Shown: positions 36,190 to 47,134 of the stretch, piece by piece
How the letters are laid out: each line of letters opens with the position of its first letter
Position numbering within the stretch: the first letter of the stretch is position 1
From: Spiractinospora alimapuensis
GTDB taxonomy: Bacteria > Actinomycetota > Actinomycetes > Streptosporangiales > Streptosporangiaceae
Reading direction: 5' to 3'
Assembly: GCF_018437505.1 (NCBI RefSeq)
Contig: NZ_CP072467.1
Span: forward strand, 3,100,001-3,164,000
Length of the DNA stretch: 64,000 bases
Notes under the pieces: model-generated
The model's database searches: none
The model's input: the letters and a program-made list of their open reading frames with translations, nothing else
What the model was told of the DNA's origin: nothing
Position numbers and translations under genes: made by a program

Positions 36190-38175
36190 TCAGCCGGCGT
36201 CCCCGTCGGGGCGCGCGGGCGGGGTCAGTCCAGCCGCGGCGTAGGCGCTCTCCTCTTCCAGGGTCTCGTTGCGCAACAGCGCCTCGGCGATCGAGTCCAG
36301 CCGGTCCCGATTCTCCGTCAGGAGGTCACGCGCCTGGACGTGGCACTCCTCGATGATGCGGCGCACCTCGGTGTCCAGCCGGTCCAGGGTGGCGGGCGCG
36401 GACTGGGTGGGGGTGAGCTCGTCGCTCGACAGCACCGTGACCGGCCCGATCTCCACCGACATGCCCCACCGGCCCACCATCTGACGGGCGATCGACGTGG
36501 CCTGCTCGAGGTCGTTCTCCGCTCCGGTGGAGATGACGCCGAACACGACCTCCTCGGCCGCCATTCCGCCCAGCGCGCCGACGATCCGGCCCCGTAGATA
36601 GGGCTCCTCGTAGCCGTAGCGGTCCTGTTCGGGGGTGGCCAGGGTCGCGCCGAGGGACCGACCGCGCGGAATGATGGAGATCTTGCGCACGGGGTCAGCT
36701 CCGGGCTGCACCATGCCCAGCAGCGCGTGGCCGGATTCGTGGTAGGCGGTTCGGCGGCGCTCCTCGGCCGGCATGACCACCGACCGCGCGGTGCCCAGTT
36801 GGACCTTCTCCAACGCGTCGGCGAAGTCCGTGGTGGCCACACGCTCCCGCCCGTGCTTGGCGGCGAGCAGCGCCGCCTCGTTCACCAGGTTGGCGAGGTC
36901 CGCCCCGGTCATTCCGGGTGTCTGCCGCGCCACGTCGTCGAGGTGGACGTCCTCGGCGAGCGGAACCGACCGGGTGTGGACCTCGAGGATGGCCGCCCGG
37001 CCCACCGAGTCCGGCGGGTTGACGGTGACGGTGCGGTCGAACCGGCCCGGCCGCAGCAACGCCGGGTCCAGGACGTCGGGTCGGTTCGTGGCGGCGATGA
37101 CGACGATGCCCTCGGTCCCGGTGAAGCCGTCCATCTCGGTCAGGATCTGGTTCAGGGTCTGTTCGCGTTCGTCACTGCCACCCAGGGAACGCCCGCCGCG
37201 TTGCCGACCGATCGTGTCGATCTCGTCGATGAAGATGATGGCGGGGGCGACCTTCCGGGCCTCGGCGAACATCTCACGGATGCGGCTCGCGCCAACGCCG
37301 ACGATCATCTCGATGAACTCGGCCGCGCTCGCCGAGAAGAACGGGACCCGCGCCTCACCGGCGACGGCCCTGGCGAGGAGCGTCTTGCCGGTGCCGGGCT
37401 GGCCGGTCAGCAGCACACCGCGGGGAAGTTTCGCCCCGACCCGGCGGTACTTCTCGGGTTCGGTGAGGTAGTCGACGACCTCGGTCAGCTCGGCCTTGAC
37501 CTCGTCGATGCCGGCGACGTCGGCGAAGGTCGTCCGGATCTGTCCCGCCTGCACCGGCGTGGTGACCTTGGTGGACCCCAGTCCGGCGAGGCCACCGAGC
37601 CCGCCTCCCTGCATCATGCGACTGCCGCGCCGCATGATCCAGATCCACACACCGACGATCAGGATCCAGGGCAGCAGCGCCCAGAACAGGTTGCCGAGGA
37701 GCCCCCGCTGTTGGGCGACGGGCTCGGCGCGCACGGTGACACCCGCGTCCACCATCTGGGCGAAGATGTCGTCGCCGGCGAACACCGGGCGTTCGGTGCG
37801 GAACCGGTGGTAGGTCTGGCTCGAGTCTCCCGGCACCTTCTGCGCCTTGTCGACGGTGCCCTCGATGGATTCGCCCGTCGCGTAGACGTCCTTGACGTTG
37901 CCGTTGGCGACCTGCTCGGTGAAGTCGGTGTAGGGGATGGTGGCCAGGTCGTCGTTCTGGTCGTTCCACCACACGACACCGAACAGGATCAGGTACCCGA
38001 CGAGCAGGACCAACGCGATGCGTGGCCAGCGCGACCGCGGTGCCCCACCGGACTGGTCCGGCCCGCCGGTCTCTCCCTCGGGCAGCCCTTCGGTACGCCA
38101 GAAGGGCGAACGGTCGCTCTTCTTCCCGCCGTCCGACGACTCGCGCTTGGAGCTCGTCCCCTTGTCCCGCCCCAC
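36190..38175 (-). CDS. ftsH: FtsH-type ATP-dependent zinc metalloprotease (paralogue)
   Basis: Membrane-anchored AAA+ protease, 661 residues. Two helices (about residues 50-70 and 155-175) flank the periplasmic FtsH_ext domain. AAA module: Walker [18 protein letters not shown] (about 258-274), Walker [12 protein letters not shown], second region of homology [20 protein letters not shown]. Zinc motif HESGH (about residue 480) and the third ligand D in [11 protein letters not shown]. The pore loop reads [10 protein letters not shown], where most FtsH proteins have M-F-V-G: the aromatic residue is isoleucine. The N-terminus is long and charged. No folE or hpt neighbours of the usual housekeeping ftsH are seen, so it is probably a second copy. 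Confidence 0.9.
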   Translation of the reverse strand: MGRDKGTSSKRESSDGGKKSDRSPFWRTEGLPEGETGGPDQSGGAPRSRWPRIALVLLVGYLILFGVVWWNDQNDDLATIPYTDFTEQVANGNVKDVYATGESIEGTVDKAQKVPGDSSQTYHRFRTERPVFAGDDIFAQMVDAGVTVRAEPVAQQRGLLGNLFWALLPWILIVGVWIWIMRRGSRMMQGGGLGGLAGLGSTKVTTPVQAGQIRTTFADVAGIDEVKAELTEVVDYLTEPEKYRRVGAKLPRGVLLTGQPGTGKTLLARAVAGEARVPFFSASAAEFIEMIVGVGASRIREMFAEARKVAPAIIFIDEIDTIGRQRGGRSLGGSDEREQTLNQILTEMDGFTGTEGIVVIAATNRPDVLDPALLRPGRFDRTVTVNPPDSVGRAAILEVHTRSVPLAEDVHLDDVARQTPGMTGADLANLVNEAALLAAKHGRERVATTDFADALEKVQLGTARSVVMPAEERRRTAYHESGHALLGMVQPGADPVRKISIIPRGRSLGATLATPEQDRYGYEEPYLRGRIVGALGGMAAEEVVFGVISTGAENDLEQATSIARQMVGRWGMSVEIGPVTVLSSDELTPTQSAPATLDRLDTEVRRIIEECHVQARDLLTENRDRLDSIAEALLRNETLEEESAYAAAGLTPPARPDGDAG

Positions 38176-38258
38176 AACCCCCCGATACCCATCAACTACG
38201 GAGAGTAAGACAACCGTAGGGGAACGTCACCGATTCCTCTGCCTCGGCGGGGACCTGG

Positions 38259-38897
38259 TCAGGTGCGGTTGCCGGAGAGCGCGAGCGTTCCCCCGAGGCC
38301 GATCATCATCACCCCGCCGCCGGCTCCCATGAGCGAAAGCCGCTTCGGGTCCCGGGCGAACCAGGAGCGGGCGGCTCCCGCCGTGAGCGCCCACACGGAG
38401 TCACAGACGAGCGCGATGGCGAAGAAGATCAGGCCGAGGACGGCGAGCTGCGCCGGGATGGCCCCCGCCTCGTAGGAGACGAACTGCGGGAGCACGGCGA
38501 CGAAGAACACGATCGTCTTCGGGTTGGACACACCCACCAGGAACCCCTGGCCCAACAGTCGCGACGACGACATCCGACGTTCCACGGGCGCGTCGGCCTC
38601 CGTGGTGGTGTCGCGGTGCCGGATCGCCTGGACTCCGAGAAAGATGATGTAGGCGGCGCCGGCCATCTTGATCGCCGTGAAGACCACCACGCTCTCCGCG
38701 ACGACCGTGCCCACGCCCAACGCGACGCAGGTGATCGCCGGGAGCATGCCCAGCGCGTTGCCCAGGACGCTCAGCAGCCCGCCACGGCGGCCGAGCGAGA
38801 GGGAACGGCCGATGACGAACAGGACGCTCGGGCCGGGGATCAGGATCAACGCGACGGCCGCGAGGGCGAAGGCCGCGGCGTTGGTGGCGGGTGGCAT
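38259..38897 (-). CDS. LysE/RhtB-family exporter
   Basis: Amino acid or homoserine-lactone exporter of the LysE superfamily, 212 residues with five or six helices. The hallmark ILIPGPSVLFVIGRSLSLGRRGG is at the N-terminus, MAGAAYIIFLGVQAIRHR ends helix 3, and GFLVGVSNPKTIVFFVAVLPQFV (about residues 116-138) is the second conserved block. ATG 38897 has GGAG upstream. It lies upstream of ftsH on the same strand with an 83-bp gap. Substrate not predictable. Confidence 0.88.
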   Translation of the reverse strand: MPPATNAAAFALAAVALILIPGPSVLFVIGRSLSLGRRGGLLSVLGNALGMLPAITCVALGVGTVVAESVVVFTAIKMAGAAYIIFLGVQAIRHRDTTTEADAPVERRMSSSRLLGQGFLVGVSNPKTIVFFVAVLPQFVSYEAGAIPAQLAVLGLIFFAIALVCDSVWALTAGAARSWFARDPKRLSLMGAGGGVMMIGLGGTLALSGNRT

Positions 38898-38974
38898 GCG
38901 GGCTCCGAGGGGACTGGCGGGACGGGGTACGGGAAGTCTACTTTCCTCCCCTTACAGGTGGTCAACGCGGTTTT

Positions 38975-39008
38975 GTGCGTGCCTGGGGGAGCGCCCTCAG
39001 GCACGCAC
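38975..39008 (-). terminator. terminator after the SNF2-SWIM operon
   Basis: GTGCGTGCCTG (38975-38985) and CAGGCACGCAC (38998-39008) form a perfect 11-bp stem with a 12-base loop. It lies about 85 bp beyond the SWIM gene stop and 78 bp before the LysE start, so it should end the helicase operon. Confidence 0.75.
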
Positions 39009-39093
39009 GAACCCGCCCCGGCGCGCCCGTGGAGCCGGCCCGGACGACGATCGGTGACCGCCCCTCGACCCGGCTCCGTCGCCCCGGGCGTTC

Positions 39094-39918
39094 TCAGGCC
39101 GAGAGGTACTCGCGGGCCCGCTCGCCGGACCGATGGACGAGGTCCCGCAACGTGTCGACGTCGACGGCCGCGACCGGGGGCGCCGGGAGTTCGGCCCCGA
39201 CCGGCGCCGGTGTCGGTTCCGGGCGCAGGACGCCGGGCAGCGCGGGGATCGTGGCGGCGTAGGCGGCACGCGCGGGTGCGCCGACCGCCGCGTCGTCCGG
39301 AGCCGCGCCGCCGGCGTCGTCCACGCCGTCGTCTCCACTCCCGGAGGCGTACCGGTGCACCCGATCGAGGATGTCGTCCTCGTCCCGGCCGCGCAGCAGC
39401 AACAGGAGGAACGGATCCTCGTCGAGCAGCCACGCCACCTGGAAGCACAGGGCCGCGGCGTGCCGACAGGGATGCTCGATCTCCCCGCAACTGCACTCGG
39501 GTTCCAGGTCGCCCATTCCCGGGACGAGGAACACGCCCGCCGCGGACGCGTCGTCGGCGAGGTCCTCGGGGAGGTCCCGCTCGAGCAACGCCGCGAGGTA
39601 GCCGGACCGGCTCGCGATCTCGGCGACGAGCCTGCGCCACTGTGCCGGATCGAACCGTTCCACCCCGACCGTGGTGGCGTGGGACGAGTGGTCGTCGTAC
39701 ACGGTCGCGGAGATACGCCCCGCGCTGAGCGTGATCGGTCCGACGTGCCCGGCGTAGGCGTAGGCACGCCCCCGTTTCACCGGCGCCTTGTCCAGGGCGT
39801 CCTCCTCGACCCCCTCGACCCACGCGTTGCCCCACCAGGTACGGGCGAACCGTCCCCTCGCCCGCCTACGCGGTTGGAACGCGGGAAACCCCAGGGCCCG
39901 CTCGCTGTACTCACCCAC
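39094..39918 (-). CDS. SWIM zinc-finger protein
   Basis: 274 residues. The SWIM zinc motif is CSCGEIEHPCRH (about residues 147-158), C-x-C-x(n)-C-x-H, followed by AAALCFQVAWLLDEDPF, the helix typical after this finger. The N-terminal half (RFARTWWGNAWVEGVEE, GPITLSAGRISATVYDD) is a conserved beta-rich domain of the same family. GTG 39918 follows GGAGGT and is two bases after the helicase stop, so the two are coupled. SWIM proteins next to SNF2 helicases recur in actinobacteria and probably act with it on nucleic acid or protein complexes. Confidence 0.85.
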   Translation of the reverse strand: MGEYSERALGFPAFQPRRRARGRFARTWWGNAWVEGVEEDALDKAPVKRGRAYAYAGHVGPITLSAGRISATVYDDHSSHATTVGVERFDPAQWRRLVAEIASRSGYLAALLERDLPEDLADDASAAGVFLVPGMGDLEPECSCGEIEHPCRHAAALCFQVAWLLDEDPFLLLLLRGRDEDDILDRVHRYASGSGDDGVDDAGGAAPDDAAVGAPARAAYAATIPALPGVLRPEPTPAPVGAELPAPPVAAVDVDTLRDLVHRSGERAREYLSA

Positions 39919-39920
39919 TG

Positions 39921-42812
<2,892 letters not shown>

Positions 42813-43296
42813 GCCGCCGCCTTCCCCAGGTCTGCCTCCGCCAGCGAGACCTGCAACGCGAAACCGGCTCCGAAATTCCCTTCCCCGGGAACCTCTGTCC
42901 GCCGCGCTGCGCCCCTGGACGGGGAACATCCGTTGATCAGCGATTAAGGGAACTTGTCAAACTAATTAACACCTTCAACAAGGCCACCAACGGATCGAGT
43001 GATCACATGTTGATGATCAGTGATCTTGACCGGGCCAATACGACTACAGGCAAGGTCCATGAAAATCGCAGGTCGAATGGGATGAATCTTTCCGACGAAC
43101 CGAACACATCGGGAGATCGTCACGCTGGGTGGCGTGACAGCGAGAGTACACATAAATAAATTCTGTGTTGCGACTCACACCCGCGTCTGGCCAGAACCCT
43201 TTCGAGATGCTGGGATGTCCGATCAAATGTGCCAATTGTGCGATGGCTCACAGGCCCGGCACGACAGACCCCGCACAGGAGAAAGGTGGAGGCGAC
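42813..43296. promoter_or_regulatory. divergent promoter region of helicase and peptide transporter
   Basis: About 480 bp, its middle clearly AT-richer than the flanks. It contains TGATCA three times (42934-42939, 43000-43005, 43014-43019) plus TGATC at 43021, and the perfect inverted repeat GTCACGC-TGGGTG-GCGTGAC at 43119-43138. The AT-rich ACACATAAATAAATTCTGTG (43149-43168) may be the transporter promoter. No gene seen. Confidence 0.5.
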
Positions 43297-45108
43297 GTGA
43301 CCACAAGGAACGGCCTCTTCGGGCTCGCGGCGCTGGGATCCGCCGCAGTGCTCGTACTGACCGCCTGCGTTCCGGGGGACGGAGACGGCTCCGGCGGCGG
43401 AACGTCCAGCGGATTCGAGGACTGTCCGGACAACCCGCTCGAGTGCAACACCGGCGAGGTGCAGGACGGGGGCGAGATGACGTGGATCATCAACGACACC
43501 GTCGACACCTGGGGCTCGTTCTCCCCGGCCGGCGGAACCGTGTACAACGTCCAGATGACCCAGGGGATACTCCCCTACACCGGGAGCTACCTGCCCGACG
43601 GATCGACCTACGAGTACAACATGGACGTCCTGGCCGCCGAACCCGAACTCGTCAACGACGGGTCGGACGGTGAGGCGTTCCAGTACAAGTTCGAGCTGAA
43701 TCCGGACGCGGTCTGGAGCCGGGACGGGGAGACGTTCCCGATCACCGCGGACGACTTCACCATCTCCTGGATGATGGCCATGGGCGACGAGGGCGGCCAG
43801 TGCAGTGAGTGCGCCTCGCGCGCGGCGGAGTCCTACACCCGGATGGAGTCGGTCGAGTCCGAGGACGACGGCAGCACCGTGGTGGTCACGCTCGAGGAGG
43901 GCGAGCTCAACGCGGAGTGGCACAACTTCTTCTACCAGCAGGCCATCACGCCCGGCGTGTACCCCGCCTTCGTCGCGGTACAGGAGGGTTTCCTGGAGGG
44001 CACGCCCGAGGAGCCGGAGCTGGACGACCCCGACGGGGTGGCGGAGTACTTCGAGTGGATCGACTCCACCATGCCGGACTTCTCTGGCGGGCCCTGGATG
44101 ATGGTCGAGGGCAGCGAGCTCAACGAGCAGATCATCCTGGAACCAAACGAGGACTACTGGGGTGAACAACCGCACCTCGACACCCTGATCCGGGAGTTCA
44201 ACGACGAGGAGCCGAGCTACGCCGCGGCGGTGACCAACGGCGAGATCGACGGTGGGAACCCCACCAATTACAACGAGGACGTCATCCAGGAACTCGAAGC
44301 CCTGGACAACGTACACGTGGACGTCTCCGGCGGATCCACGTGGGAGCAGATCCAGTTCAACAACGACATCGTCGACGACGTCGAACTGCGACGCGGCATC
44401 CTCACGGCGATCGACGCCGACGAGATCGTCGAGCGCAACTTCGGCGGCGCCTTCCCCGAAGGTGAGCGGCAGCGTAACTTCCTCTTCCCCGAGGAGAGCC
44501 CCTACTTCGAGGACCTCTTCACCGACTCACCCATGGGGACCGGTGACTCCGACGAGGCGTTGTCGATCCTGGAGGACGCGGGGTACGAGCTCGACGGCGA
44601 CATCCTGACACTCGACGGCGAGCAGGTGGGCCCGTTCCGCCTGTCTGCCACCGACAAGGACACCCGGCAGACCTCGCTGCAGATCGTCCAGGGGCACCTG
44701 GACGAGATCGGGATCGAGACCGACATCGAGGTCGTGGAGGACCTGGGCGCCACCACGTCCGAAGGCGACTTCGAGATCATCCAGTACGGCTGGTCCGGGA
44801 GCCCCGACTTCCAGACCAACCCCTCGCAGTACTGGCACAGCGACAGCGGCAGCAACTACGGCAACCTGGACAGCGAGGCGGTCGACGAGGCCGTCCTGGC
44901 CGTGCAGGCGAGCCCGGACCTAGACGAGGCAGGGGAACTCGCCAACGAGGCGCAACGGCTCGTCGTCGACGAGGCCTACTCACTGCCGTTGATGTACGAG
45001 CCGGAGTACACCTTCGTCCGCGACGAGTACGCCAACGTCCGACCCAACATGTTCATGAGCGTGCGGGCCAACTACAACTCCCACGAGTGGGGCGTCGTAT
45101 CCGAGTGA
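43297..45108 (+). CDS. peptide ABC transporter binding lipoprotein (family 5)
   Basis: Extracellular oligopeptide/dipeptide-binding lipoprotein, 603 residues. Signal peptide with lipobox VLTAC (C at residue 24), then a Gly/Ser/Asp linker and an SBP_bac_5 domain: FKFELNPDAVWSRDG-like YKFELNPDAVWSRDGE, IVDDVELRRGILTAIDADEI and ILEDAGYELDGD. Strongly acidic. GTG 43297 sits after AAAGGTGGAGG; the longer frame to 43165 has no signal peptide logic. First gene of a complete importer operon; an intercistronic hairpin follows. Confidence 0.92.
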   Translation: MTTRNGLFGLAALGSAAVLVLTACVPGDGDGSGGGTSSGFEDCPDNPLECNTGEVQDGGEMTWIINDTVDTWGSFSPAGGTVYNVQMTQGILPYTGSYLPDGSTYEYNMDVLAAEPELVNDGSDGEAFQYKFELNPDAVWSRDGETFPITADDFTISWMMAMGDEGGQCSECASRAAESYTRMESVESEDDGSTVVVTLEEGELNAEWHNFFYQQAITPGVYPAFVAVQEGFLEGTPEEPELDDPDGVAEYFEWIDSTMPDFSGGPWMMVEGSELNEQIILEPNEDYWGEQPHLDTLIREFNDEEPSYAAAVTNGEIDGGNPTNYNEDVIQELEALDNVHVDVSGGSTWEQIQFNNDIVDDVELRRGILTAIDADEIVERNFGGAFPEGERQRNFLFPEESPYFEDLFTDSPMGTGDSDEALSILEDAGYELDGDILTLDGEQVGPFRLSATDKDTRQTSLQIVQGHLDEIGIETDIEVVEDLGATTSEGDFEIIQYGWSGSPDFQTNPSQYWHSDSGSNYGNLDSEAVDEAVLAVQASPDLDEAGELANEAQRLVVDEAYSLPLMYEPEYTFVRDEYANVRPNMFMSVRANYNSHEWGVVSE

Positions 45109-45120
45109 CCTGAGGCGACC

Positions 45121-45155
45121 GTGTGCCCGGGCCGCCCCGTGTGGGCCGGGCACAC
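45121..45155 (+). promoter_or_regulatory. intercistronic stem-loop after the binding-protein gene
   Basis: GTGTGCCCGG (45121-45130) pairs with CCGGGCACAC (45146-45155), 10 perfect pairs, in the 72-bp gap before the first permease. Such hairpins often stabilise or partly terminate mRNA so that the binding protein is made in excess. Confidence 0.65.
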
Positions 45156-45180
45156 ACGGACGCAAGAGAGGCCGATCCTC

Positions 45181-46206
45181 ATGCTCGTGTACACAGTGCG
45201 CCGCGTGCTCGTCGCGATCCCGCTGCTCTTCCTCGCGTCCGTCCTCGCGTTCGTGCTCGTGGACGTCTCCGGTGACCCGCTGAGCGACATGCGAATGGAG
45301 CCGGACATCACCGAGGCCGCCATCGAGGCCGAGGAAGGGCGGCTCTACCTGGACCGCTCGATGCCGGAGCGCTACATCACCTGGGTCACCGGCTACGACT
45401 GCAACCGCGACGCGGACGGCGCCTGCGACATCGGACTACTCCGGGGGGAGTTCGGCCCGTCGGTGCGCGGCTTGGGATTCGACATCGGGGAGCAGATCAC
45501 CACCCGCCTGTTCACGACCCTGCGGCTGATCTCCGCCGCGGTGGTCGTCGCCCTGGGACTCGCGATCCTGGCCGGCGTCGTGAGCGCGGTCAAGCAGTAC
45601 TCCAAGATCGACTACACCCTGACCTTCATCGGCTTCCTCGCCCTGGCGATGCCGACCTTCTGGCTCGGGGCGCTGATCCGCCAGAGCGGAGTCTGGGTCA
45701 ACGAACAGGCGGGCACCCAGTTGTTCGCGACCATCCACGCCCGTTCCTCCGACACCCGCGGCTTCACCGGCTGGGAGCACTTCAACGACATCCTCGCCCA
45801 CCTGACCCTGCCCACGATCGCCTTGATGTTGACGGGATACGCGGCGTGGAGCAGGTACCAGCGCACCTCGATGCTCGAAGTACTCAACAGCGACTACGTC
45901 CGGCTCGCCCGGGCCAAGGGACTGCGCAACCACGTGGTGATCCGTCGGCACGCGCTTCGGACCGCGTTGATCCCCCTGACCACGGTCGCGGCCATCTCTA
46001 TCGCCGCCCTCCTGGACGGCGTGGTCCTCATCGAGGTGGTGTTCCAGTGGCGCGGCCTCGGCACCTTCTTCGTCGACTCCATCAACGAACGGGACTCCTT
46101 CGCCCTGATGGCGTGGCTCCTGTTGAGCGGGACGATCGTCATCGCCGCCAACCTGATCGCCGACCTGCTCTACGGCGTCCTGGACCCGAGGATCCGCTAT
46201 GACTAA
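45181..46206 (+). CDS. peptide ABC transporter permease, DppB-like
   Basis: Inner-membrane permease, 341 residues with six helices and a large extracellular loop (about 35-105). The EAA loop is TSMLEVLNSDYVRLARAKGL (about residues 230-249), contacting the ATPase. N-terminal RRVLVAIPLLFLASVLAFVL matches the DppB/OppB start. ATG 45181; the frame extends to 45121 through the hairpin and is rejected. It overlaps the next permease by eight bases. Confidence 0.92.
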   Translation: MLVYTVRRVLVAIPLLFLASVLAFVLVDVSGDPLSDMRMEPDITEAAIEAEEGRLYLDRSMPERYITWVTGYDCNRDADGACDIGLLRGEFGPSVRGLGFDIGEQITTRLFTTLRLISAAVVVALGLAILAGVVSAVKQYSKIDYTLTFIGFLALAMPTFWLGALIRQSGVWVNEQAGTQLFATIHARSSDTRGFTGWEHFNDILAHLTLPTIALMLTGYAAWSRYQRTSMLEVLNSDYVRLARAKGLRNHVVIRRHALRTALIPLTTVAAISIAALLDGVVLIEVVFQWRGLGTFFVDSINERDSFALMAWLLLSGTIVIAANLIADLLYGVLDPRIRYD

Positions 46207-47134
46207 CCTCCCCCGGCAGGAGCCAGGTCCTCCCCGAGAACCGGCCGCCGCGGCCGCCGAGGCGATCACCACGAAACGGCGCTCCCAACCACAGATGGTC
46301 GCCCGGCGCTTCCTGCAACACCGGCTCGCGGTGATCAGCCTGATAGTGCTGGCCCTCCTCGCGCTGGGCGCGTTCCTCGGACCGTACCTGTGGACCTGGG
46401 ACCACAGCGTGCACCGGGCGATCCCTCCGTCGGCGCCACCGAGCCCGGACCACCCTCTCGGCACCACCAACGCCGGCCACGACGTGCTCGGTCAGTCCAT
46501 GCGCGGCGCGCAACAGTCCCTGAAGATCGCGCTGACGGTGTCCCTGGTCGCGACCGTCCTTGGCGCGTTGTGGGGGGCGGTCGCCGGCTACCACCGCGGC
46601 TGGTTGGACGCGCTCATGATGCGGTTCGTCGACCTGCTGCTCGTGGTGCCACTCCTCGTCGTCGTGGCGGCGATCGCGGGGAACGTGCGCGGGGGAACCA
46701 CCTGGTACGCGATCGCCTTCATCACGGCCGCGTTCTCGTGGACGATCATCTCCCGCGTGGTGCGCGGCGTGGTGCTCTCACTGCGGGAACAGGAGTTCGT
46801 CGAGGCGGCCCGCGCCTCCGGGGCGTCCACGACGCGCATCATCGTGCGTCACCTGCTCCCCAACACCGCCGGACCGATCATCGTGGCGGCCACGTTGCTG
46901 GTGGCACAGGCGATCCTGATCGAGGCGTCCCTGTCGTTCATCGGGTTCGGGATCCAGCCCCCGGACATCTCCCTCGGCAGGATGATCCAGGACGCGCGCT
47001 CCGCCCCGTTCACCCGCCCGTGGCTCTTCTACCCGCCGGGAGTTCTCATCGTGCTCATCTGTCTGACCATCAACTTCGTCGGCGACGGCCTCCGCGACGC
47101 CCTGGACCCCCGACAGACCATGGTGCGGCGATGA
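46199..47134 (+). CDS. peptide ABC transporter permease, DppC-like
   Basis: Second permease, 311 residues with six helices. Marks: RRFLQHRLAVISLIVLALL-type start, DHPLGTTNAGHDVLGQSMRGAQ-type loop (HPLGTTNAGHDVLGQ, about residues 85-99), EAA loop QEFVEAARASGASTTRI (about residues 200-216) and SLSFIGFGIQPPDISLGRM near the end. The start overlaps the previous stop by eight bases and its own stop overlaps the ATPase start by four (ATGA). Confidence 0.92.
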   Translation: MTNLPRQEPGPPREPAAAAAEAITTKRRSQPQMVARRFLQHRLAVISLIVLALLALGAFLGPYLWTWDHSVHRAIPPSAPPSPDHPLGTTNAGHDVLGQSMRGAQQSLKIALTVSLVATVLGALWGAVAGYHRGWLDALMMRFVDLLLVVPLLVVVAAIAGNVRGGTTWYAIAFITAAFSWTIISRVVRGVVLSLREQEFVEAARASGASTTRIIVRHLLPNTAGPIIVAATLLVAQAILIEASLSFIGFGIQPPDISLGRMIQDARSAPFTRPWLFYPPGVLIVLICLTINFVGDGLRDALDPRQTMVRR

